From Thiocystis violascens DSM 198 (lineage in GTDB: Bacteria; Pseudomonadota; Gammaproteobacteria; Chromatiales; Chromatiaceae): a DNA stretch of 64,000 bases. Shown piece by piece: positions 54,974-64,000 of this stretch; positions within the stretch are counted from its first letter, which is position 1; the number at the start of each line of letters is the position of its first letter. The position numbers and the translations under genes were made by a program. The stretch covers positions 310,001 to 374,000 of the forward strand of contig NC_018012.1 of NCBI RefSeq assembly GCF_000227745.2. Direction: 5' to 3'. The notes below the pieces were generated by a model. The model made no database searches, was not told the DNA's origin, and saw only the letters and a program-made list of their open reading frames with translations.

Positions 54974-56398
54974 GTGCGTTCAGGCTGGTTGACAAGGGTG
55001 ACCGCCGATGCCTCGCCGGAGGAACTCCCGGTGCTGGCCCGGACACGTCAGGAATTGACGCATCTGTTGGCGAGCGAACTGGCGCCGCTACGCGAGCTGT
55101 CCCTGGCGCTCATGCGCGATCCGGCCATGGCCCTGCGCGTACTGCAGCGGGCCAATGCGGTTCCGCACCGGCATTTCAGCGCCGACGTGGCAACGCTGGA
55201 AGATGCGGCGCACATGCTGGGTGTCGAGAAGATCCTGCGCATGCAGTCCGAGTCCCACGTGGCTGAAGAGGTTCTGGATCCCGCGCGGCTCGCGTCCTAT
55301 CGCCGGAGCGCGGGCAGAGCGGTCCTGGCGGCGCTGTTGGCGCTGGACTGGGCCGAGCTGGATCGCGACCGGTTTCCGTCCGAGGTCAGTCTGGCGGCCC
55401 TGTTGAATAACCTGGGCGAACTCTTCCTGCTCGCGCATGGGGACGCCCGGATCAACCGCTATCTGCAATTGGTGGAGGTAAACCATGAGTTTCCCCATGA
55501 GGCCGAGTATGTCGCGCTGGGGGAGAGCCTGGAAGCGTTGGGCCATGCCCTGGCACTGCGGTGGAGATTGCCCGAGATGGTTCGGGAGGCGATGCGGGCC
55601 CGCAATGCGCAACATGCAAGGACGCTATGCGTGATGCTGGCGACTCAGATTGCCCGCGATGCCTTCTCCGCCTGGCGTCATCCGATGCGCATGCGTGACT
55701 TGCGTCTGGTGGCCGAGTTGCTCGATCTCGATCCGCCGTCCTTGATCCGACGCATCAATCATGTGTTGGGTGCCTTCAATCCGACGGCCGTCCGCTATGG
55801 CATCGGTTCACTGGCATTGTTGACCCTGGAGCGCGATGGCTGGCGGTCGGCGGCGGCGAACGCGCCCGCGACGCCGTCTTTTTGTCTGGCGCCGAGAGCG
55901 GACGATTATCTGGCCTGTCTGGCGGCGCTCGGCGATTGCTCGCTGCCTGATCGCGCGGCGGTGTTCGCGACCCTGCTACGTGGCCTGCATCGCGGTCTGG
56001 GCCTGAATCGTGCGGTGTTCGCGGCCTATTGTCCCCGCCGGCGGACCTTGTCGGCGGAGTTTCTGGTCGGTACGGATTTCGAGCCGACCTTCAATCGCTT
56101 CAGTCTTTCGCTCGATGCCGGTGGGCTTTTTGGCGAGTTGCTGGACGCGCCGTCCGCCATCTGGCTGAACGAGGAAAATCAAGCCGATCTTCTGCCGCGG
56201 ATCCCGGAGGCAATCGTCGAACTGATCGGCGACACGCGCTTTTTTGTCATGTCGATGTGGGTCAGGGGGCGGCCGATCGGGTTACTTTACGCGGATCGCC
56301 GCAGTGCGAGCTGCCGTCTGGATGCGCGCGGTTACGCTTCGTTTCAACGTCTTGCCGGCCAGGCGAGTCAGTGTCTGGAGTGTCTGGAAACCGCTTGA
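54974..56398 (+). CDS. HDOD-GAF regulatory protein
   Basis: 474 residues from GTG 54974 (GAGGCG upstream). An HDOD-like domain (about 20-240) with LRELSLALMRDPAMALRVL, and LLNNLGELFLLAHGD in place of the HD pair (NN), is followed by a GAF-like domain (about 320-460; RFFVMSMWVRGRPIGLLYADRR). No catalytic HD motif, so it is presumably a sensor/adaptor. Third HDOD gene, and it diverges from motA, suggesting a role in motility or c-di-GMP control. Confidence 0.8.
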   Translation: MRSGWLTRVTADASPEELPVLARTRQELTHLLASELAPLRELSLALMRDPAMALRVLQRANAVPHRHFSADVATLEDAAHMLGVEKILRMQSESHVAEEVLDPARLASYRRSAGRAVLAALLALDWAELDRDRFPSEVSLAALLNNLGELFLLAHGDARINRYLQLVEVNHEFPHEAEYVALGESLEALGHALALRWRLPEMVREAMRARNAQHARTLCVMLATQIARDAFSAWRHPMRMRDLRLVAELLDLDPPSLIRRINHVLGAFNPTAVRYGIGSLALLTLERDGWRSAAANAPATPSFCLAPRADDYLACLAALGDCSLPDRAAVFATLLRGLHRGLGLNRAVFAAYCPRRRTLSAEFLVGTDFEPTFNRFSLSLDAGGLFGELLDAPSAIWLNEENQADLLPRIPEAIVELIGDTRFFVMSMWVRGRPIGLLYADRRSASCRLDARGYASFQRLAGQASQCLECLETA

Positions 56399-56416
56399 CG
56401 GAGCGGCGTTCAGCCG

Positions 56417-56701
56417 TCACTCCAGGTTCTCATCCCGGGCTCCTTGGCGACGCTGCGTGGTCGCGATCGCGAAGTTGACGGCGTCCGAGACCTCTTCCCG
56501 CATGTTTCGATGATCCGAGTCGCTGAGATGGGACGCCAGGTCGACGGCATGCCTCACGTAACGTGGCGGCAGATAATTCAGCGCCACGCAGGCAAGATCC
56601 TCAATGTAGGTGGTGTCGAACTCGCTGCCGTTTTCGCCCAGTACGCCATGGATGCGTTCCATGACAAGCCGTTCGAAATAATTGCCGATACTCGATAGCA
56701 T
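56417..56701 (-). CDS. ComFB family protein
   Basis: 94 residues. NYFERLVMERIHGVL, then TYIEDLACVALNYLPPRYVRH is the ComFB (late competence) signature; the Cys residues of some family members are absent except for one. ComFB-domain proteins in cyanobacteria bind cyclic dinucleotides and link to natural competence or pili; in this organism the function is unproven. It lies convergent with the HDOD-GAF gene and near c-di-GMP genes. Confidence 0.82.
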   Translation of the reverse strand: MLSSIGNYFERLVMERIHGVLGENGSEFDTTYIEDLACVALNYLPPRYVRHAVDLASHLSDSDHRNMREEVSDAVNFAIATTQRRQGARDENLE

Positions 56702-56865
56702 GGTTTTCTCTTAGTCGATGCAGGCTGATTTAGGAAACAATGACACGGATGCCGATGCGCCGATTTTAGCAAGCAAGGGCGGTCAATGTACGAACGGCTT
56801 TCCCGGCGATCCTGAAGCGGTTAGCATCATGGCAGTGGCTATCTCGGTCTGGAATCAGGTGACTC

Positions 56866-57456
56866 ATGGCGATGGAGGACTGGCGGGACGTGTTGGGCGA
56901 AGGGCTCGCGGTGACTCTGGAACTGCCTGTCGCGCCGAGCGACCGGATGCCGACGACCAGCGACGCGGCGTCGCGCCTGCTGGAGGCGATCGCCGTCCTT
57001 GAGGCCGAACCGCAAGGCCATGCCAAGGAGGATCCTGTCACGCCGGAATTGGCTCGTCTGGAATTGAAGATCGATTTGCTCATGGATCTTGTCACCACGC
57101 TGCTGGCGGATAAAATCCCGAGGCGTTCGCGGGTCGGTCTCAGCGGCGATGGGCTGGTGCTGCCCGCGACCGTGCTTACGTCCGACTGCGAACGCATCGA
57201 AGTCTTCCCCTGTCATTGGCTGGCGCAGCCTCTCGTCCTGGAACTGAGCAGGGTTCAGTGCCGCGGCGACGAATGCGGCGCGACCTGGCGCTCCCCGGAT
57301 GACGGGTTCAAAGAGGTCTTGAGACGTTGGGTCTTTCGCATGCATCGCCGCGAGGTCGCGCGGCGACGCTTTCAGTCTGGCGCCGCGCGCGAGGAGACGT
57401 CGTTATTCCTCTCGAATTCCTCCATGCACGCCTCGCAGCACGGTTTTGAACATTGA
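56866..57456 (+). CDS. Atypical PilZ (tPilZ-like) protein
   Basis: 196 residues. Helical [24 protein letters not shown] is followed by [15 protein letters not shown], the arrangement found in tetrameric atypical PilZ domains. Cys-rich positions ([21 protein letters not shown]) occur in the second half. The canonical RxxxR motif is not clear, so c-di-GMP binding is possible but unproven. It precedes fleQ by 49 bp. Confidence 0.7.
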   Translation: MAMEDWRDVLGEGLAVTLELPVAPSDRMPTTSDAASRLLEAIAVLEAEPQGHAKEDPVTPELARLELKIDLLMDLVTTLLADKIPRRSRVGLSGDGLVLPATVLTSDCERIEVFPCHWLAQPLVLELSRVQCRGDECGATWRSPDDGFKEVLRRWVFRMHRREVARRRFQSGAAREETSLFLSNSSMHASQHGFEH

Positions 57457-57505
57457 CTGTAAGGACGGCGCCCACGCTCCCGGACCAGGGGAATCCGCAT
57501 CGGTG

Positions 57506-58867
<1,362 letters not shown>

Positions 58868-59147
58868 CGTTTGCCGATCGACGCGGCCTGTCCGCGCATG
58901 CGCAAGCGGTCCGAACGCCGCACGTTTGTCCGTCATCATGACCTTGCATGAACCGCCGATGCAGCGAATGGCCGCCGCGCAACGGCTGCGGCGATAACCT
59001 TCGCCAGCCCCCCGTCGTCTTGGCAGGCGCGGAATTTGCTTTGATTTGGCAACAGTCGCATGCCTCGCTTCCCTCCGGTTGAATCGGTCCTGGGTCGGTG
59101 GGCGTCATGACCTGAATCCCGTCGGGCCAAGCCGGAGTTGATTGGAC
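58868..59147 (+). promoter_or_regulatory. Intergenic region upstream of fliE
   Basis: 280 bp between fleQ and fliE with no gene. A FleQ-dependent sigma-54 promoter is expected, but the two nearest GG...GC candidates (59018-59040 and 59043-59060) have the wrong spacing. GGAG about 11 bases before the fliE ATG is the ribosome site. Confidence 0.5.
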
Positions 59148-59486
59148 ATGAGCGAAATGCAGATCCAGAGTGTGTTGCAGCAGATGCGCGCGCTCTCCCA
59201 GTCGGGACGGATCGAGGGCGCCAGACCAGTCGAGGCGGTACAGCCCGCGCGCGGATCCGAGGGGCAGGACTTCGCCTCCAAGCTGAAGGAGGCGGTGCGT
59301 TCCGTCAACGAGGTGCAACAGGAATCCACCAAGATGCAAACCAACTTTGAACTGGGTGACGCGAATACCAGTCTGCCGCAGGTGATGCTGGCGATGAACC
59401 GTTCGAGCATCGCCTTCGAGGCGACCAATCAGGTCCGCAATCGCTTGCTGTCGGCCTATCAGGAAGTCATGAGCATGCAGGTCTGA
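59148..59486 (+). CDS. fliE: Flagellar hook-basal body protein FliE
   Basis: 112 residues from ATG 59148 (MSEMQIQSVLQQMRAL). The C-terminal half, FASKLKEAVRSVNEVQQES then LPQVMLAMNRSSIAFEATNQVRNRLLSAYQEVMSM, is the FliE consensus. It links the MS ring to the rod and is needed for secretion. It starts the fliEFGHI operon. Confidence 0.96.
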   Translation: MSEMQIQSVLQQMRALSQSGRIEGARPVEAVQPARGSEGQDFASKLKEAVRSVNEVQQESTKMQTNFELGDANTSLPQVMLAMNRSSIAFEATNQVRNRLLSAYQEVMSMQV

Positions 59487-59522
59487 GCCTGACGGACGAG
59501 CGGGTAACGGAGCGATTTAGCC

Positions 59523-61202
59523 ATGGCGTCCTCACTGACCGCCGCGCTTTCGACGAGTCTTCAGTCGTTCAACGAGATGCCGGCCGGGCGTCAGATCGCC
59601 CTGATCGGGATGATCGCCGGCGGTCTCGTCGCCGTGGTCGCGATTCTGTACTGGGCGCTGCGGCCCACCTACGCCCCCCTGTTCGCGCAGGTCGATGGCG
59701 CCGAGGCCGCCGAGATGATGCAGGCGCTGACCTCGATGGGCGTGCCCTACAAGGTCGACAGCGCCTCCGGACGCATCGAGATTCCTCAGCAGCGGATCGC
59801 GGAGACCCGCTTGCTGCTGGCTGGCCAGGGATTTCCGAAAGAGAGCGATATCGGCTTCGAGCTGTTGCAGGACAATGCCGGTTTCGGGAGCAGCCGCTTG
59901 ATCGAGGGCGCCCGCTTCCAACGCGCGCTGGAGGGCGAACTGGGCCGCTCCGTGGCCGCCCTGGAGCCGGTCGAGCGGGCGCGGGTCCATATCGCCCAGG
60001 CTGAACGTTCGGTGTTCGTGCGCGAGCGGACCCCGCCGAGCGCCTCGGTGGTCGTTCATCTGCGCGGGAATCGCTCCTTGACCGAGGCCCAGGTTGGGGC
60101 CATCGTGCATCTGGTGTCGGCGAGCGTGCCGGAGCTGTTGCCGGAGCGCGTGACCGTGGTCGACCAGACCGGGCGGCTGCTCACCGTCGATGACGACAAA
60201 AAGTCGGCGAATCTGTCGCTCGATCATCTGGATTATACGAATCGTGTCGAAACGGGTTTCGTGGAGCGCGTGCAGTCGCTGCTGATCCCGATCGTCGGGC
60301 GCGATCGGGTGCGGGTACAGGTCGCGGCCGACCTGGATTTTTCGCGGGTCGAGCGGACCGAGGAAGCCTTCGATCCGGACCGCACGGCGGTGCGTTCGGA
60401 GCAGAGTAACGAAGAAGAAAAAATTGGTGTCGATCCGGTCATCGGCGGCATTCCCGGCGCCTTGACCAACCAACCGCCAGCGGGCGGCGCGGTCGGCGGG
60501 CCGGCGGCTGGCGCGGCGGCGAATCCCCAACTGCCCAGCAGTCGCAGCCAGCAGACGACGCGCAATTATGAAGTGGATCGAACCATCTCCCACATCCAGG
60601 AAACGCCTGGCGGTATTCGTCGGCTGTCCGCCGCGGTGGTCGTCGATTATCGGGACGAAACCAACGATGCCGGCGAGGTCGTGCGTGTCCCGCGCTCGGA
60701 CGCCGAGCTTGAGAGTATCCGCGCACTGGTGCGCGGAGCGGTCGGTTTCGATGAGAAACGCGGCGATTCGATTAACGTGAGTTCGGTCTCTTTCGTCCCG
60801 GATACGGCTGAGGAAGACGCCATTCCTTTCTGGTCCGAGACCTGGTTTCTTGAACTGGTCAAGGTCGTTGGCGGACTCATCCTGGCCCTGCTGGTCCTGC
60901 TGACTGTCGTCAAGCCGGGCCTGCAACAGCTCATGCCCAAGCCGCCCGAGCCCGAGCCCGAGCCCGAGTCGCTGGCACTGGGTGCCGATGGCGAGGAACT
61001 CCCTGCCTTGACCGACGAATCGCAGTCCGACGATGAACTGGTCGCCTTGAGTCATCAAGGCTCGGCGCACCCCTCGCTGACGGGGCCCAAGGGGACCACC
61101 CAGCAGCAACTCGATCTGGAAGCCATCCGCGAGATGGTCCGTGAGGATCCCAAGCGGGTCGTGCAAGTCATGAAGTTATGGTTGGTGGAAGATGGCAGCT
61201 GA
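59523..61202 (+). CDS. fliF: Flagellar MS-ring protein FliF
   Basis: 559 residues. TM helix about 27-45, YscJ/FliF ring-forming domain (PTYAPLF, GVPYKVDSASGRIEIP, LQDNAGFGSSRLIEGARFQRALEGEL), a second ring domain (VSASVPELLPERVTVVDQTGRLL), an acidic loop, and TM about 440-465 (LELVKVVGGLILALLVLLTVVKPGL). The C-terminal segment (LEAIREMVREDPKRVVQVMKLWL) binds FliG. Its stop overlaps the fliG start by 11 bp. Confidence 0.97.
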   Translation: MASSLTAALSTSLQSFNEMPAGRQIALIGMIAGGLVAVVAILYWALRPTYAPLFAQVDGAEAAEMMQALTSMGVPYKVDSASGRIEIPQQRIAETRLLLAGQGFPKESDIGFELLQDNAGFGSSRLIEGARFQRALEGELGRSVAALEPVERARVHIAQAERSVFVRERTPPSASVVVHLRGNRSLTEAQVGAIVHLVSASVPELLPERVTVVDQTGRLLTVDDDKKSANLSLDHLDYTNRVETGFVERVQSLLIPIVGRDRVRVQVAADLDFSRVERTEEAFDPDRTAVRSEQSNEEEKIGVDPVIGGIPGALTNQPPAGGAVGGPAAGAAANPQLPSSRSQQTTRNYEVDRTISHIQETPGGIRRLSAAVVVDYRDETNDAGEVVRVPRSDAELESIRALVRGAVGFDEKRGDSINVSSVSFVPDTAEEDAIPFWSETWFLELVKVVGGLILALLVLLTVVKPGLQQLMPKPPEPEPEPESLALGADGEELPALTDESQSDDELVALSHQGSAHPSLTGPKGTTQQQLDLEAIREMVREDPKRVVQVMKLWLVEDGS

Positions 61203-62202
61203 TCCCTCGAAATTTTCCGGCGCCGAGCGCACGGCCATTTTCATGATGAGCCTGGGCGAGGAATCGGCGGCCGAACTCCTCCGGCACATGGGGCCCAAGG
61301 AGGTCCAGAGGATCGGCACGGCGATGGCCACCCTGGAGCGCGTGGCGCGCAGCGACATCGATTATGTGTTGCAGGAATTTTTGAGCGTCATCCATGACGA
61401 GACCTCGCTCGGCATCGGGGCCGACGATTATGTCCGCAATGTGCTGCGCTCGGCCCTGGGCGAGGACAAGGCGTCGGGTCTGATCGATCGTATCCTGCAG
61501 GGGCGCAATTCCAAGGGGCTGGAGGCGCTGAAGTGGCTCGACCCTCGGGCGATCGCCGAAATGATCCGCAACGAGCATCCGCAAATCGTCGCGATCGTGC
61601 TCTCGCATCTGGATCCGGATCAATCGGCCGAAACGCTGTCCTATCTGCCGGAGCGGGTGCAGTCCGATCTGATTTTGCGCATCGCCACGCTCGATGGCGT
61701 GCTGCCGGCGGCCCTGCAGGAACTCGACGAAATTCTCGAACGCCAGCTTTCGGGCAAGAATACCGCCAAGTCATCCATGATCGGCGGGATCAAAGCGGCG
61801 GCCAGTATCCTGAATTTCATGGATTCTTCCAAGGAATCCGTGGTGATGGAGAGCGTCTCGCAGGTTGACGAGGATCTGGCCACGCGGATTCAGGAGTTGA
61901 TGTTCGTCTTCGGCAGTCTGGTCGATGTCGATGATCGGGGGATTCAGACGCTGATGCGCGAGATTTCGACCGAGTCGCTGGTTCTGGCGTTAAAGGGCGC
62001 GGAAGAGGAACTCAAAGAGAAGATCTTCAAGAACATGTCCAAGCGTGCCGCCGAGATGCTGCGCGAGGATCTCGAATCCAAGGGCCCCGTGCGCGTGAGC
62101 GACGTCGAGGGCGCGCAGAAGGAGATTCTCGCCGTGGCGCGCCGCCTCGCGGACAGTGGCGAAATCATCCTGGGCGGCAAGGGCGGGGAGACCATGCTGT
62201 GA
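61192..62202 (+). CDS. fliG: Flagellar rotor/switch protein FliG
   Basis: 336 residues, standard length. N-domain binds FliF (FSGAERTAIFMMSLGEESAAELLR); middle has the EHPQ motif (IRNEHPQIVAIVLSHL) for FliM; C-domain (ELMFVFGSLVDVDDRGIQTLMREIS and MSKRAAEMLREDLESKGPVRVSDVE) carries the charged residues that face MotA. It overlaps fliF by 11 bp and fliH by 4 bp. Confidence 0.97.
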   Translation: MAADPSKFSGAERTAIFMMSLGEESAAELLRHMGPKEVQRIGTAMATLERVARSDIDYVLQEFLSVIHDETSLGIGADDYVRNVLRSALGEDKASGLIDRILQGRNSKGLEALKWLDPRAIAEMIRNEHPQIVAIVLSHLDPDQSAETLSYLPERVQSDLILRIATLDGVLPAALQELDEILERQLSGKNTAKSSMIGGIKAAASILNFMDSSKESVVMESVSQVDEDLATRIQELMFVFGSLVDVDDRGIQTLMREISTESLVLALKGAEEELKEKIFKNMSKRAAEMLREDLESKGPVRVSDVEGAQKEILAVARRLADSGEIILGGKGGETML

Positions 62203-62990
62203 ACCGGTCCCGGTCAGGGTTGGCGGAACAGATGTTTCCGGACGCGCAGCGCTGGATGCCGCCGGATGTGACCACCCCGCCGTTGTGCGAACCCGAACCC
62301 GAACCCGAACCTCTCGTCCATCGGCCGACGGCGGACGAACTCGCGGCTATCGAGGAGGCCGCGCGAGCGGCCGGAGCCGAGGCTGGTTTTGAAGCGGGCT
62401 ATCGGGAGGGACTCGAACAGGCGTTGCAAGAGGCCGGAGAAGAGCGCGATGCGCGCCTGGCGCGCGAGACGGAACTGCGGACACTTCAGGAAGCGACATT
62501 GCAAGAAACGATCGCGGCGCTGGAGGGTATCGCGGCCGATCTTGCCGATCCCCTGGCCCGCTCCGCGGATGACCTGGAGCCCGAATTACTAATGCTGGTG
62601 GAGACGCTGGCCAAACGGGTCGTCATGGATGAATTGCGTCAACGTCCCGACCTCATTGCGCGTGTTCTCCGACAGGCGCTGGCCCAGTTGCCCTCGCGCA
62701 ATCGTCCGCTGCGGGTGCATGTCCATCCTGACGACCAGGCCATTCTGGATGCCTATGCCAATTCCATCGGCGAATCGTTGACCTGGCTCGCGGACCCCGC
62801 CATCGAGCGCGGCGGTTGTCTTATCGAAAGCGGCGCCAGTCGCATCGATGCCAGACTGGAGACGCGGCTGCGGCAGTCCATCGATGCGATCTGGGGGGAA
62901 CTGGCGCAGCCGATGGAATCCGCCCCTGCCGAGCCGCCGGAAGCGCAGATGGAAGTCCCGCCGGAAGCGCCGCTGGAGAACGATGCATGA
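62199..62990 (+). CDS. fliH: Flagellar assembly protein FliH
   Basis: 263 residues, GTG start overlapping fliG (GTGA). An N-terminal variable region rich in Glu-Pro repeats (near 28-40) and the Gly-x-x-x-Gly-type helix [19 protein letters not shown] precede a coiled coil and the ATPase-binding C-domain ([29 protein letters not shown]). FliH negatively regulates the FliI ATPase. Overlaps fliI (ATGA). Confidence 0.93.
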   Translation: MNRSRSGLAEQMFPDAQRWMPPDVTTPPLCEPEPEPEPLVHRPTADELAAIEEAARAAGAEAGFEAGYREGLEQALQEAGEERDARLARETELRTLQEATLQETIAALEGIAADLADPLARSADDLEPELLMLVETLAKRVVMDELRQRPDLIARVLRQALAQLPSRNRPLRVHVHPDDQAILDAYANSIGESLTWLADPAIERGGCLIESGASRIDARLETRLRQSIDAIWGELAQPMESAPAEPPEAQMEVPPEAPLENDA

Positions 62991-64000
62991 CCGAGGTCAT
63001 TCGAGATCTACGGGAGCAGGGTTCGCGTCAATTGGTTCATGGATTGCGCGAACGCCTTGAGCAATCGCGCCAGCGGATCGAGAAGACGCCCGATCCGCAG
63101 CCGGAAGGCCGACTCTCGCGCATGGTGGGCATGACCCTGGAGGCCGAGGGCATCCGATTGCCGGTGGGCGGGCGGGCCGCCATCCATACCGTCAACGGGA
63201 CGCAACTGGCCGCCGAGGTGGTGGGTTTCCAGGGCGAGCGGACCTTTCTGATGCCCGAGGGCAAGCTGGAGGGTCTGATTCCGGGCGCCCGCATCGAACC
63301 GCTGGAGCAGAGCCGCCGTATCCCGGTCGGTCCCGAACTGCTCGGGCGCGTGATCGATGCGCTCGGCCGGCCACTGGACGGCGGCGGGCCGCTGCGCACT
63401 CAGGAACTGGTGCCGCTCGAAGGTCGCCCGATCAACCCGCTGACCCGCGCGCCGGTCAGACAGCCGCTGGATGTGGGGATTCGTACGCTCAATGGACTGC
63501 TCTCGGTCGGTCGCGGACAACGGCTCGGACTCTTCGCCGGTAGCGGCGTCGGCAAGAGCGTCCTGTTGGGCATGATGACCAAGCACACCGAAGCCGACGT
63601 GATCGTGGTCGGTCTGATCGGCGAGCGCGGTCGCGAGGTCAACGAATTCATTCAGGATATTCTCGACGACGAATCGCGCCGGCGAACCGTGGTGGTGGCG
63701 GTGCCCGCCGACCAGTCGCCCTTGCTGCGTCAGCATGGCGCCTGGGTGTCGACCACCGTGGCCGAATATTTTCGCGACCGCGGGCTCAACGTGCTGCTGT
63801 TGATGGACTCCCTGACCCGCTTTGCCCAAGGCGCGCGCGAGATCGCCATGGCCATCGGCGAGCCGCCGGCCACCAAGGGCTATTCGGCCTCGGTGTTCGC
63901 CCGTCTGCCGCAACTCGTCGAGCGCGCCGGCAACGGGGATCATGGCGGCGGCTCGATCACGGCCTTTTATACCGTGCTGGCCGAGGGCGACGATCAGAAC
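62987..64000 (+). CDS. fliI: Flagellar export ATPase FliI (truncated by window end)
   Basis: First 338 residues. N-terminal region typical of FliI, then Walker A in [25 protein letters not shown] and the Walker B segment [20 protein letters not shown], followed by [23 protein letters not shown], all close to F1-beta-like flagellar ATPases. It energises export through the flagellar type III system. About a quarter of the protein lies outside the window. Confidence 0.96.
   Translation, partial: MTEVIRDLREQGSRQLVHGLRERLEQSRQRIEKTPDPQPEGRLSRMVGMTLEAEGIRLPVGGRAAIHTVNGTQLAAEVVGFQGERTFLMPEGKLEGLIPGARIEPLEQSRRIPVGPELLGRVIDALGRPLDGGGPLRTQELVPLEGRPINPLTRAPVRQPLDVGIRTLNGLLSVGRGQRLGLFAGSGVGKSVLLGMMTKHTEADVIVVGLIGERGREVNEFIQDILDDESRRRTVVVAVPADQSPLLRQHGAWVSTTVAEYFRDRGLNVLLLMDSLTRFAQGAREIAMAIGEPPATKGYSASVFARLPQLVERAGNGDHGGGSITAFYTVLAEGDDQN

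Noticed and set aside
58868..59147. Sigma-54 promoter upstream of fliE
   Set aside because: Candidate GG...GC pairs do not have the required spacing, so no site is claimed even though FleQ control is expected.
59532..61166. Minus-strand open frame opposite fliF
   Set aside because: Antisense shadow; fliF itself has the full domain set.

Overview
The window comes from a GC-rich, flagellated gammaproteobacterium. The order aroA-cmk-rpsA-ihfB, DUF2835, FleQ-type flagellar control and gammaproteobacterial MotAB/FliE-I all fit. Gene content resembles purple sulfur bacteria (Chromatiales), but no photosynthesis or sulfur gene is present, so that placement is inference. No tRNA, rRNA, CRISPR array, prophage or transposase was found.

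Layout: (1) 1-7617, minus strand: a partial FHA-like gene, a P-loop ATPase, a PiT phosphate transporter and its DUF47 partner, then ihfB, rpsA, cmk and aroA. (2) 7796-9593, plus: a small PilZ protein, DUF2835 and a DUF5610-like protein. (3) 9831-23839, plus: chemosensory cluster I, with two receptors, CheY, STAS, CheA, CheW, an out-of-place SMR efflux gene, CheY-like, CheC, a PAS-GGDEF diguanylate cyclase, a second CheA, CheR, CheD and CheB. The two CheA genes share a 1,194-bp kinase/CheW-domain block without length change. (4) 24065-35594, plus: chemosensory cluster II, with a soluble receptor carrying two signalling tips, a triple-CheW protein, CheB, a HEAT-repeat protein, CheR, CheY, a large CheA, a STAS-like protein, CheY and a sensor-less membrane receptor. 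(5) 35991-41005, plus: a stressosome-type module (RsbR, RsbS, two RsbT-type kinases, RsbX, a histidine kinase with an RsbU-like N-terminus, a response regulator) ending with a ParA ATPase. (6) 41071-50906: a haem-c chemoreceptor, an HD hydrolase, a DamX-like SPOR protein, a SprA-like metalloprotease, YjfB, PilZ, an EF-hand protein and two HDOD proteins. (7) 50943-54829, minus: motA-motB followed by a ZorA/ZorB-like ion-channel pair. (8) 54974-64000: HDOD-GAF, ComFB, atypical PilZ, FleQ and the start of the fliEFGHI operon, with fliI running off the end.

Taken together this is a motility and signalling island. Receptors feed three CheA kinases; methylation and deamidation enzymes (2 CheR, 2 CheB, 1 CheD) and a CheC phosphatase set adaptation; c-di-GMP production and binding proteins (GGDEF, PilZ, atypical PilZ, FleQ) sit beside flagellar genes. 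The most unusual parts are the continuous chemosensory-stressosome-ParA gene block (24065-41005), the receptor with two signalling hairpins, and the apparent four-gene stator operon motA-motB-zorA-like-zorB-like.
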